Source: Pseudomonadota bacterium (GTDB lineage: Bacteria > Pseudomonadota > Alphaproteobacteria > Azospirillales > Azospirillaceae). Taken from it: a stretch of DNA of 7,338 bases. Both the position numbers and the translations under genes were made by a program. Under the pieces are notes generated by a model that did not search any database, had not been told where the DNA came from, and was given only the letters and a program-made list of their open reading frames with translations. The stretch covers positions 1 through 7,338 of the forward strand of contig JAEZID010000322.1 in assembly GCA_023416195.1 (NCBI GenBank), in the 5' to 3' direction. Of the stretch, positions 1 through 5,558 are shown one piece after another (positions within the stretch are counted from its first letter, which is position 1; each line of letters opens with the position of its first letter).

Positions 1-2
1 GC

Positions 3-305
3 CTTTCCGTGGACGCCACCGACACCCCCGACCGCTACGTCTCCTTCAAGGGCATCGATTGCGAGGGCAACGCGCGCCTCGTGATCGAACGGCTGCGGAT
101 GCACATCGACGATCCGGCCAAGACCAACGCCTTCTGGGAGCGCTTCAAGGAGATGCTGGCCGGCGCCGACGACGCGCTGTAGCGGCTGGCCGACGGGCTG
201 TGCCTGCTCTGCGCCAACGTCTATTACATCTCCGACCTGTTCGAGGAGCATGAGGACGAGGAGGGCCTCGCCATGCTGCGCAAGCTGGAGGACGAGTGCT
301 GCTGA
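3..305 (+). pseudogene. cowN: CowN (N2-fixation sustaining protein), 5'-partial or GTG-started, interrupted by an in-frame amber codon
   Basis: CowN lets diazotrophs keep fixing nitrogen when carbon monoxide, a nitrogenase inhibitor, is present; it acts in the cytoplasm on nitrogenase. The frame starting at position 3 reads DRYVSFKGIDCEGNARLVIE, then a HIDDP...FWERF segment. After a TAG at 180-182 it continues in the same frame through VYYISDLFEEHEDEEGLAML to a Cys-Cys end and TGA at 303-305. These N- and C-terminal signatures match my memory of the family, and the total of about 98 codons from GTG at 9 fits its usual 90-100 residues. The true start may be that GTG, which has no visible Shine-Dalgarno, or may lie before the window. 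About 40 codons after the TAG still have almost all G/C third positions, so the lesion looks recent, or is a sequencing error, or is read through. No ATG, GTG or TTG directly follows the TAG for restart. A single change from GAG (Glu) or CAG (Gln) would create it. The family call is fairly firm; functional status is open. Confidence 0.78.
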
Positions 306-309
306 CCGC

Positions 310-1575
310 TCAGCCGCGCCGTTTCCGGTTGCCCACGTAGCTCACCCGCCAGACCGACCCCAGGCTGTCGGCGATCAGCAGGCTGCCGTCCCGCGCGACC
401 GCCAGCCCGGCGGGACGGCCCCACACGGTCGGCCGGGAGTCCTCGCCCGCCACGCGGAAGCCGCTGGCGAAGACCTCATAGCCGCCGGCCGGCCGTTTCC
501 CCTCGAACGGCACGAAGACGACCGTGTAGCCCACCGGCTCCGACCGGCTGCTCGACCCGTGCAGGGCGACGAGGGCGCCTTTCCGGAACCGCTCCGGCCC
601 GTCCATCCCGTCGGTGAAGACCATGCCGAGCGGTGCCGAGTGCGCCTCGAACAGCACGTCCGGCGTGACGGCCGTCTCCACGAGGTCCGGCCGCCTGTCC
701 GCGAAGTCCGGCTGCGGGTGTGGCCCCAGATAGGCGTAGGGCCAGCCGTAGAAGCTGTCCCGCTCGATTCGCGTCAGGAAATCGGGCACCAGCCCGTCGC
801 CCATCCCGTCGCGTTCGTTGACCACGGCGTAGAGGTCGTTCGTTCCCGGCCGGAACGCCATCCCCACCGGGTTGCGCAGCCCCGTGGCGAAGCTGCGCCC
901 CCCGTCGCCATCAATGCCGCCGTCCATGGGGAATTCCTGGATGGTGGCGCGCGGGGGTTCCTCCTCCGCGATGTTCGCGGCCGAACCGACGCCCACATAC
1001 AGGTGCCGCCCATCCGGCGCGACGGCGAGCGAACGGGTGTCGTGCCCGTCACCAGCCACGGCCCCGGTCCCCAGCGCGCCGGGCGGGGTGATCAGCCGCC
1101 GCTCGCCCTGCGCCGCCGCCGCCCCCTCGCGCCAGGGCAGCCGCCACACCCCCTCCAGGTCGGCGACCAGGACGAAGCCCTCATGGAAGGCGAGGCCGTA
1201 GGGCTTGTCGAAGCCGGCGGCCCACACCCATTCCTCGTCCGCCTCGCCGTTGCGATCCAGGTCGCGCAGCAGGGTGAGGGTGCCCGGCTTCTGCTGCGCC
1301 ACCAGAACGCCGCCGTCCGGCAGGGCCAGCAGGTTGCGGGCGTTCTCGACATGGTCGCGGAACAGGGTCGCCTTGTAGCCCTGCGGCACGCGCAACGGCT
1401 GCTTGGCCGGCCGCTCGACGGGGACAGGCTTGTTCGACACGGCCGGGGTGGCGTCGGGCGGCGGCAACTCCTCAATCTTCAGCCGCACGGCGTCGCCGAC
1501 GTTCTGCGCCGGCTTCTGCGCCAGGGCCGGCGCAGACAGCAGGACAAGAAACAGTGCCAAGAGCCGGCGCGTCAT
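310..1575 (-). CDS. Exported PQQ-dependent sugar dehydrogenase / L-sorbosone dehydrogenase-like beta-propeller
   Basis: The 421-residue protein resembles the soluble quinoprotein glucose dehydrogenase/sorbosone dehydrogenase superfamily, which oxidises sugars or related alcohols and aldehydes in the periplasm using pyrroloquinoline quinone. Residues 1-19 form a classic signal peptide (two Arg, a Leu-rich core, then APALA before Gln20), so export is expected. A Pro-rich linker (about 38-62) precedes the propeller, which starts near VPQGYKATLF. Family marks are GDGHDTRSLAVAPDG with His178 at the catalytic-base position, TGLRNPVGMAFRPG with Arg234, DLYAVVNERDGMGD, FYGWPY (275-280), and a closing GRPAGLAVARDGSLLIADS blade. 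ATG at 1575-1573 has an AGGAGG (complement of 1586-1591) 10 nt upstream, supporting this start. The gene converges on cowN with a 4-bp gap and no terminator hairpin between them. The substrate cannot be told from sequence. Some family members are quinone-free lactonases or hydrolases, so PQQ dependence is inferred. Confidence 0.88.
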   Translation of the reverse strand: MTRRLLALFLVLLSAPALAQKPAQNVGDAVRLKIEELPPPDATPAVSNKPVPVERPAKQPLRVPQGYKATLFRDHVENARNLLALPDGGVLVAQQKPGTLTLLRDLDRNGEADEEWVWAAGFDKPYGLAFHEGFVLVADLEGVWRLPWREGAAAAQGERRLITPPGALGTGAVAGDGHDTRSLAVAPDGRHLYVGVGSAANIAEEEPPRATIQEFPMDGGIDGDGGRSFATGLRNPVGMAFRPGTNDLYAVVNERDGMGDGLVPDFLTRIERDSFYGWPYAYLGPHPQPDFADRRPDLVETAVTPDVLFEAHSAPLGMVFTDGMDGPERFRKGALVALHGSSSRSEPVGYTVVFVPFEGKRPAGGYEVFASGFRVAGEDSRPTVWGRPAGLAVARDGSLLIADSLGSVWRVSYVGNRKRRG

Positions 1576-1669
1576 CGGCGGCTTTCCTCCTCCCGTTGCT
1601 CCGCACCGGTCGAAATGGACCGCTGATCCCTTCCGCCCAGGGGCTTAGCGCCTTTGGGTCAGTCGGCGT

Positions 1670-1697
1670 TTGACATCCTTCGGCGGATCCGTATAGT
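1670..1697 (+). promoter_or_regulatory. Strong sigma-70-type promoter for rpsD
   Basis: TTGACA (1670-1675) and TATAGT (1692-1697) are separated by 16 bp. The -35 is a perfect consensus and the -10 matches at 5 of 6 positions. Transcription would start near 1703-1705 and run into rpsD. A near-consensus promoter fits the demand for a ribosomal protein. Seen by eye; not tested experimentally. Confidence 0.75.
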
Positions 1698-1703
1698 GCG
1701 CGG

Positions 1704-1810
1704 CTTCAATCCTGGGAAGGCGGGCGTGCCTAGCGTTTTCTCGCCCCGTCCGCGGCAAGCCTCGCGGAACTACCGGGACAAAACCAACTCGTGTTCCATC
1801 GAGGAATGAT
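1704..1810 (+). promoter_or_regulatory. rpsD 5' leader with two short hairpins and the ribosome binding site
   Basis: If transcription starts near 1704, rpsD has a leader of about 107 nt. It contains a GGGCG/CGCCC pair (1722-1726 with 1742-1746) and a perfect 5-bp CCGCG/CGCGG hairpin (1750-1754 with 1763-1767, 8-nt loop). The last 18 bases before the start carry a GAGGA Shine-Dalgarno (1801-1805) five bases ahead of ATG 1811. S4 represses its own operon through mRNA binding in E. coli, so autoregulation here is possible. I do not recognise a conserved S4-binding structure, so regulation is speculation. Confidence 0.35.
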
Positions 1811-2425
1811 ATGAGCAAGCGTCAAGAGTCCAAGTACAAGATCGACCGCCGCCTCGGCGTCAACCTCTGGGGCCGCTCCAAGAGCCCGATCAACAAGCGC
1901 GAGTATGGCCCCGGCCAGCACGGCCAGCGCCGCAAGAAGCCGTCCGACTACGGCCTGCAGCTGATGGCCAAGCAGAAGCTGAAGGGCTACTACGGCAACA
2001 TCGGCGAGAAGCAGTTCCGCCGCATCTACGCCGAGGCCGTGCGCCGCAAGGGCGACACCGGCGAGAACCTGATCGGTCTGCTGGAGCGCCGTCTGGACGC
2101 GGTCGTCTACCGCATGAAGTTCGCGCCGACCCCGTTCGCCGCGCGCCAGATCATCAACCACGGCCACATTCTGGTGAACGGCCGTCGCCTGAACATCCCG
2201 TCGGCGCAGATCAAGGACGGCGACACCATCGAGGTGAAGGCCAAGTCCAAGCAGATGGCGCTGATCCTGGAGGCCTCCGCCTCGGGTGAGCGCGACGTTC
2301 CGGACTACCTGGAAGTCGACGGCGGCGCGCTGAAGGGCCGCTTCGTCCGCGCCCCGCAGCTGGCCGACGTTCCGTACCCGGTCCAGATGGAACCGAACCT
2401 GGTCGTCGAGTTCTACTCGCGCTGA
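1811..2425 (+). CDS. rpsD: 30S ribosomal protein S4
   Basis: S4 is a primary binder of 16S rRNA. It nucleates assembly of the 30S body and helps form the mRNA entry and decoding-fidelity region. The 204 residues match the usual bacterial length. The N-terminal part starts MSKRQESKYKIDRRLG and contains the basic GPGQHGQRRKKPSDYG segment (34-48). It lacks the zinc-binding cysteines of the C+ form, so this is the zinc-free type. The S4 RNA-binding domain spans about 93-155 (RRLDAVVYR...FAARQIINHGHILVNGRR...IKDGDTIEVK), and the protein ends in the conserved NLVVEFYSR. The gene stands alone with its own promoter rather than in an alpha operon with rpsK, rpsM and rpoA, as is common in Alphaproteobacteria. 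A strong hairpin terminator follows within 50 bp. Confidence 0.98.
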   Translation: MSKRQESKYKIDRRLGVNLWGRSKSPINKREYGPGQHGQRRKKPSDYGLQLMAKQKLKGYYGNIGEKQFRRIYAEAVRRKGDTGENLIGLLERRLDAVVYRMKFAPTPFAARQIINHGHILVNGRRLNIPSAQIKDGDTIEVKAKSKQMALILEASASGERDVPDYLEVDGGALKGRFVRAPQLADVPYPVQMEPNLVVEFYSR

Positions 2426-2448
2426 CCGTTCGGCCCAGCCGACACGAG

Positions 2449-2480
2449 AAAAGGCCGCGCCCCCGGGCGCGGCCTTTTTC
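2449..2480. terminator. Bidirectional intrinsic terminator between rpsD and the old yellow enzyme gene
   Basis: A perfect 10-bp GC stem, GGCCGCGCCC (2453-2462) with GGGCGCGGCC (2465-2474), is followed on the plus strand by TTTTT. It is preceded by AAAA, which becomes a T-run on the minus strand. The layout serves both converging transcripts: rpsD stops 27 bp to the left and the old yellow enzyme gene 100 bp to the right. Confidence 0.92.
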
Positions 2481-2487
2481 TTTGCCT

Positions 2488-2515
2488 GTTTCCGGGCAGG
2501 AAAAAGGCCGGAAAC
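2488..2515. repeat. 8-bp inverted repeat (GTTTCCGG / CCGGAAAC)
   Basis: Perfect 8-bp arms at 2488-2495 and 2508-2515 enclose a 12-nt loop. It sits between the rpsD terminator and the end of the old yellow enzyme gene. On the minus strand the loop contains CCTTTTTCC, but no T-run follows the stem, so it is not a canonical terminator. It may stabilise the 3' end of the minus-strand message. Confidence 0.5.
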
Positions 2516-2538
2516 CTTGCGGTTCCCGGCCCTGGGGT

Positions 2539-2563
2539 GCGGGGGATCGGGGGCATCCCCCGC
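2539..2563. repeat. 9-bp G/C-run hairpin just after the old yellow enzyme stop codon
   Basis: GCGGGGGAT (2539-2547) and ATCCCCCGC (2555-2563) are perfect inverted arms around a 7-nt loop, 10 bp past the stop at 2574. No T-run follows on the minus strand. It probably acts as a 3'-end stabilising or pausing stem, with termination completed at the 2453-2474 hairpin. Confidence 0.5.
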
Positions 2564-2573
2564 GGGGGAGGGA

Positions 2574-3677
2574 TCAGGCGTCCACCGACTCCAGCGCCGG
2601 ATAATCGGTGTAGCCCTTGGCGTCGCCGCCGTAGTAGGTGGACCGGTCCGGCGGCGTCAGGTCCGCGCCGATGCGGAAGCGCTCCGGCAGGTCCGGGTTG
2701 GAGATGAAAAGCTCGCCGAAGCTGACCGCGTCGGCGGCACCCTCGGCGATGGCCGCGTCGGCCTGCTCCTTGGTGTAGCCGCCGTTGATGATGAACGGAC
2801 CCTTGTAGAGCCGGCGCAGTTCGGCGGCCACATGCGGTGCGCCGTCCGGCGGGGCCATGTGGTGGCCGGGCTGGCCCTCGATCACGTGCAGGAAGGCCAG
2901 ACCGAACGGGTTCAGCGCCTGCGCGACGTGGTTGAACAGCGCCAGCGGGTCGCTGTCGGCCATATCGTTGAAGGTGCCGGTCGGCGACAGGCGCACGCCG
3001 ACGCGGTCGGCGCCCACGGCGGTGCTCACCGCATCGACGATCTCCAGCAGGAAGCGCGCGCGGTTCTCCACGCTGCCGCCGTAGCGGTCGGTGCGCTTGT
3101 TGGAGCGGTCGCGCAGGAACTGGTCGATCAGGTAGCCGTTGGCCCCGTGGATCTCCACGCCGTCCAGGCCGGCGTCGAAGACGGCGCGCTTGGCCGCGTC
3201 GGCGAAGGTCTTGACCAGATCCGGAATCTCGTCGGTGTCCAGGGCGCGCGGGGTGGGGAAGGGCTTCATGCCGTCGCCGGTGTACAGCTCGCCGTTGGCG
3301 GCGATGGCCGACGGGGCGACCGGTGCGGCGCCGCCCGGCTGAAACACCGGGTGGGAGACGCGGCCGACGTGCCAGAGCTGCGCGGCGATCCGTCCCCCCT
3401 TGGCGTGCACCGCCTCGGCCACCGCGCGCCACGCCAGCGTCTGCGCGTCGGTGTGGATACCCGGTGTGTTGGGATAGCCCTGGCCGGTGGCGGACACCTG
3501 TGTGGCCTCGGTGATGATCAGGCCGGCGGAGGCGCGCTGGGCGTAATACTCGACGGTCAGCGGCGTGACCGCGTTGCCGGCACCGGCGCGGCTGCGGGTC
3601 ATCGGCGCCATGATGACGCGGTTCGGCAGCTCGATCGCGCCGAGGCGGAGGGGCGTGAAGAGATCGGCGTTGCTCAT
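2574..3677 (-). CDS. Old yellow enzyme family alkene reductase (NemA-like, N-ethylmaleimide reductase type)
   Basis: This predicted cytoplasmic FMN-dependent NADPH oxidoreductase would reduce activated C=C bonds of electrophiles such as N-ethylmaleimide and enones, and perhaps nitrate esters or nitroaromatics. The start is taken as ATG 3677-3675, giving 367 residues and the family-typical MSNADLFTPLRLG opening. An in-frame ATG at 3758 would add 27 atypical residues and lies upstream of the predicted transcription start. The TIM-barrel motifs are complete: VIMAPMTRSR, AQLWHVGRVSHP, HGANGYLIDQFLRD with His177, Asn180 and catalytic Tyr182, DRYGGSVENRARF, VRLSP with Arg229, and FIINGGY. One oddity is SFGELFISNPDLP, where residue 322 is Glu; most homologues I recall have Arg there, contacting the FMN phosphate. 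The gene is divergent from a TetR regulator with shared operators, so induction by its own toxic substrates is likely. Confidence 0.95.
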   Translation of the reverse strand: MSNADLFTPLRLGAIELPNRVIMAPMTRSRAGAGNAVTPLTVEYYAQRASAGLIITEATQVSATGQGYPNTPGIHTDAQTLAWRAVAEAVHAKGGRIAAQLWHVGRVSHPVFQPGGAAPVAPSAIAANGELYTGDGMKPFPTPRALDTDEIPDLVKTFADAAKRAVFDAGLDGVEIHGANGYLIDQFLRDRSNKRTDRYGGSVENRARFLLEIVDAVSTAVGADRVGVRLSPTGTFNDMADSDPLALFNHVAQALNPFGLAFLHVIEGQPGHHMAPPDGAPHVAAELRRLYKGPFIINGGYTKEQADAAIAEGAADAVSFGELFISNPDLPERFRIGADLTPPDRSTYYGGDAKGYTDYPALESVDA

Positions 3678-3713
3678 GGTGCGTTGGTTCCCGTCCACTG
3701 CGATGGGGTTCCG

Positions 3714-3733
3714 GTATGTATGTGGATACATAC
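3714..3733. promoter_or_regulatory. Operator palindrome 1 (near the old yellow enzyme transcription start)
   Basis: GTATGTATgtggATACATAC is a perfect 8-bp inverted repeat with a 4-bp centre. Within it, 3718-3733 also reads GTATG-N6-CATAC, the same layout as the second palindrome 41 bp away. It touches the proposed -10 and covers the expected start of the old yellow enzyme transcript, an ideal place for repression. The likely binder is the adjacent TetR-family protein, an inference from position and symmetry. Confidence 0.75.
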
Positions 3734-3758
3734 TTATCCCGTCCTGCGCCCTTGTCAA
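3731..3758 (-). promoter_or_regulatory. Predicted promoter of the old yellow enzyme gene
   Basis: On the minus strand TTGACA (complement of 3753-3758) is a perfect -35. At 16-17 bp spacing the -10 would be TAAGTA or AAGTAT (3730-3736), a weak match. The -10 overlaps the edge of palindrome 1. A weak -10 with a perfect -35 is plausible for a regulated promoter, but its exact position is uncertain. Confidence 0.5.
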
Positions 3759-3781
3759 GTATGCGCGTGCATACCTATTAT
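3752..3781 (+). promoter_or_regulatory. Predicted promoter of the TetR-family gene
   Basis: TTGTCA (3752-3757) and TATTAT (3776-3781) lie 18 bp apart, each matching the sigma-70 consensus at 5 of 6 positions. Palindrome 2 occupies nearly the whole spacer, so bound repressor would block this promoter. That gives negative autoregulation. The -35 heptamer TTGTCAA is also the -35 of the divergent promoter. Confidence 0.65.
3759..3774. promoter_or_regulatory. Operator palindrome 2 (inside the TetR promoter spacer)
   Basis: GTATGCgcgtGCATAC has perfect 6-bp arms and shares the GTATG-N6-CATAC form with palindrome 1. The two centres are about 41 bp apart, close to four helical turns, so two dimers could sit on the same face of the DNA. 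It directly abuts the shared -35 element. Confidence 0.7.
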
Positions 3782-3826
3782 CAATCCGTCGCCATGGTGA
3801 CCGGCGGCGGTTGAAGGATCAGGATC

Positions 3827-4501
3827 GTGGCCAGGACCGTGGACGAGACCTCACCCAAGGGCGAAGCCAAGGGTGAAGACCATTGCGCGGGCGCCGACGC
3901 GCCCGCCCGCAAGCGCGACCGCGAGGCGACCAAGGGCGCCTTGCTGGACGCCGCGAAGATGGTGTTCGCCGAGCGCGGGTTCGACGCGGCGACGACCCGC
4001 GACATCGCCGGCCGGGCGGGCGTGAACGAGCAGCTGATCCAGCGTTATTTCTCCGGCAAGGGCGGCCTGCTGCTGGCCGTGGTCGAGCGTTACGGCCGGG
4101 AGGAGGGCGGCGGTTGCGAACTGCCGCCGCTGGGCGACGATCTTGAGGCCGACCTCGCCAGCTTCCTGCACCACCAGCTGGCCCACACCTGGAAGTGCCG
4201 CGATTTCACCAAGGTGATGCTGGACCGCGCGCTGGTCGATCCGGCCATCGCCGACGAGATGGCCCGCACCCTGTCGGAAAGCCGCATCCCCTGCCTGCTG
4301 AACCGGCTGGAGGCCTTTCGCGAGCGGGGCGCCATCGCGCCGGACGCGGACCTTGCCAACGTCGCCGCCGGCATCGCGACGCTCAGCTTTGGCTTGGGCT
4401 TTCTCGATCAGGTGGTGTTTGGCCGCAATCCGGAACGGGTCTGCGAGGTCGTCCGGACGCTGGCCCACACCATCGCCCACGGCCTCACGCCGCGCGGCTA
4501 A
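3827..4501 (+). CDS. TetR/AcrR-family transcriptional regulator
   Basis: This is a predicted dimeric DNA-binding repressor of 224 residues. The start is GTG 3827, with a GAAGGA Shine-Dalgarno (3813-3818) 8 bases upstream. Residues 1-32 are a polar extension. The TetR DNA-binding domain spans about 35-82: a helix (TKGALLDAAKMVFAERGF), then TTRDIAGRAGVNEQLIQRYF as the helix-turn-helix with its usual Tyr-Phe, then SGKGGLL. The rest (about 83-224) is a helical ligand-binding and dimerisation region without recognisable pocket residues. Five cysteines (20, 97, 124, 156, 206) are present. E. coli NemR, which controls nemA, senses electrophiles through cysteine, so a similar mechanism is conceivable but unproven. 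The divergent old yellow enzyme gene and the two palindromes make local repression and autorepression the likely role. The TAA stop is part of the following palindromic element. Confidence 0.9.
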   Translation: MARTVDETSPKGEAKGEDHCAGADAPARKRDREATKGALLDAAKMVFAERGFDAATTRDIAGRAGVNEQLIQRYFSGKGGLLLAVVERYGREEGGGCELPPLGDDLEADLASFLHHQLAHTWKCRDFTKVMLDRALVDPAIADEMARTLSESRIPCLLNRLEAFRERGAIAPDADLANVAAGIATLSFGLGFLDQVVFGRNPERVCEVVRTLAHTIAHGLTPRG

Positions 4502-4524
4502 AGCGAATTTTCATTCGCTTTAGC
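4497..4524 (+). terminator. Hairpin at the end of the TetR gene, possible terminator
   Basis: A 12-bp perfect stem with a TTTC loop includes the TAA stop codon (4499-4501). The bases after it (TCTATAT) are only mildly T-rich, so this is not a textbook intrinsic terminator. It may work as a stem-only or bidirectional terminator. Confidence 0.4.
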
Positions 4525-4590
4525 TCTATATGGCCTCATGTGCCGGCCGGGCTTCGGCCGCACGTGCGGCCGGGACCGCCGTCGCGGTCC

Positions 4591-4612
4591 AAAGCGGATT
4601 GAAATCCGCTTT
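4591..4612 (-). terminator. Hairpin at the end of the rarD-like gene, possible terminator
   Basis: Perfect 10-bp arms overlap the minus-strand TAA stop (4611-4613). No T-run follows on the minus strand (GGACCGCG comes next), but a second 7-bp stem follows immediately. Tandem stems may end or protect the transcript. Confidence 0.4.
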
Positions 4613-5558
4613 AATCGGCGGCTGCCGCCGCCGCGCGGGCGGCGCGGTGGGTGGTGAAGGCGTCGGCGGAATAGAGCAGCAGTGCCAGCCAGATGCAGCC
4701 GAAAGCGATGCCGTGGGCCGAGGTGAAGGCCTCGCCGTAGACCAGCACGCCCAGCATCAGCTGTCCGGTCGGTCCGATGTACTGCAACAGCCCGATAGTG
4801 GACAGCTTCAGCCGGGCCGCGCCCATCATGAACAGCACCAGCGGCACCGCCGTGATCGGCCCGGACAGCATGATCAGCAGGTCGGTGCCGAGTCCGTGGA
4901 CACCGAAGCTTCCGCCGCCGGTCGCGTTCAGCCACAGCAGGTAGGCCAGCGCCAGCGGCACCAGGAGGGCGGTCTCGACCACCAGCCCGATGATCGGGTC
5001 GATGGCGGCCTTCTTGCGCACCAGGGCGTAGACGCCGAAGGTCAGGGCCAGGGTCAGCGCCACCCAGGGGACCGACCCGTAGGACAGGACGAGGCTGAGC
5101 ACGCCGGCCCCGGCGATCAGCACGGCGCCCAACTGCCGGCGCGACAGGCGTTCGTGCAGGAAAACCATGCCCAGCACGACGTTGACCATCGGGTTGATGT
5201 AGTAGCCGAGGCTCGACTCGACCATGCGGCCGTGCGTGACCGCCCAGATGAACACGGTCCAGTTCGTGGAGATCAGCGCCGTCGTCACCGCGAAGACGCC
5301 GAACCCCCGCCAGCCGCCGACGCCGCGCAGAATGGCGGCCGGACCCTTCATCGCCAGCACCAGCCCGCCGACCAGCAGCACGGTCCAGACCACCCGGTGC
5401 GCGACGATCTCCACCGCGCCGATGTCGCCCAGCTGCTTGAAATAGACCGGGGCCACGAGACCCCAGATCAGGAAGGCCCCCAGCGCCGAGGCAAAGCCCA
5501 GGGTTGCAGGGTTGTGCGCGGCGGTGGGGGAGGGCTTGGTCATTCGTCCGTCTACCAT
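4611..5558 (-). CDS. rarD: EamA-family transporter, RarD type
   Basis: This is a predicted inner-membrane permease of the drug/metabolite transporter superfamily with about ten membrane helices in two EamA repeats. The 315 residues compare with just under 300 for E. coli RarD, whose substrate is not firmly known. RarD-type features include GAFLIWGLVAPVYFKQLGDI with VEIVAHRVVW (about 27-58), STNWTVFIWAV (97-107), SSLGYYINPMVNVVLGMVFL followed by HERLSRRQ (115-142), and the second-repeat STIGLLQYIGPTGQLMLGVL then VYGEAF (253-278). The tail is Ala-rich. The start is uncertain: ATG 5558 has no Shine-Dalgarno, and ATG 5543 (MTKPSP, 310 residues) has only a weak GGA close by. The gene converges on the TetR gene across the palindromic element and diverges from the kinase. 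Nothing here reveals its substrate. Confidence 0.92.
   Translation of the reverse strand: MVDGRMTKPSPTAAHNPATLGFASALGAFLIWGLVAPVYFKQLGDIGAVEIVAHRVVWTVLLVGGLVLAMKGPAAILRGVGGWRGFGVFAVTTALISTNWTVFIWAVTHGRMVESSLGYYINPMVNVVLGMVFLHERLSRRQLGAVLIAGAGVLSLVLSYGSVPWVALTLALTFGVYALVRKKAAIDPIIGLVVETALLVPLALAYLLWLNATGGGSFGVHGLGTDLLIMLSGPITAVPLVLFMMGAARLKLSTIGLLQYIGPTGQLMLGVLVYGEAFTSAHGIAFGCIWLALLLYSADAFTTHRAARAAAAAAD

Larger units (their letters stand above)
4497..4614. repeat. Composite palindromic element between convergent genes
   Basis: This 118-bp stretch is almost entirely inverted repeats. Outer hairpin A (4497-4524) has perfect 12-bp arms, GCTAAAGCGAAT with ATTCGCTTTAGC. A GCCG-rich stem lies around 4543-4560. 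An exact 18-bp palindrome, CGGCCGCACGTGCGGCCG, spans 4555-4572. A 7-bp GGACCGC/GCGGTCC hairpin spans 4573-4590. Outer hairpin B (4591-4612) has AAAGCGGATT/AATCCGCTTT. Hairpins A and B are related, both of the form TAAAGCGRAT...ATYCGCTTT(A), and face each other at the two ends. The TAA of each end is the stop codon of the adjacent gene. It resembles a dispersed extragenic palindromic element (REP- or MITE-like) and may also end both transcripts. Copy number elsewhere cannot be seen here. Confidence 0.75.

Noticed and set aside
180..182. TAG in cowN as a programmed pyrrolysine or recoding site
   Set aside because: Pyrrolysine is not expected in this lineage, and no recoding structure is evident just after the codon. 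A mutation or sequencing error is simpler, so it is reported only as an amber interruption.
59..253. 64-residue open frame on the plus strand
   Set aside because: It is an out-of-frame, Arg-rich shadow of the cowN reading. The cowN frame has the recognisable protein on both sides of the TAG.
250..1626. 458-residue open frame opposite the sugar dehydrogenase
   Set aside because: Antisense shadow caused by high GC. The minus-strand protein has a signal peptide, a Shine-Dalgarno and family motifs; this one has no recognisable domain.
1806..1814. Mini-ORF ATGATATGA overlapping the rpsD start codon
   Set aside because: Only two sense codons, with its ATG immediately next to the Shine-Dalgarno; probably chance.
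3677..3758. Upstream ATG at 3758 as the old yellow enzyme start
   Set aside because: It would lie near the -35 element, upstream of the expected transcription start, and add 27 residues not typical of the family.
2517..3800. 427-residue open frame opposite the old yellow enzyme gene
   Set aside because: Antisense shadow with no family features. It crosses the terminator-side hairpins and the promoter/operator region.
3855..3878. Tandem 12-bp near-repeat (CCAAGGGCGAAG, CCAAGGGTGAAG) near the start of the TetR gene
   Set aside because: Two copies coding for a repeated Lys-Gly-Glu-type segment in the polar N-terminal extension; too short to claim a function.
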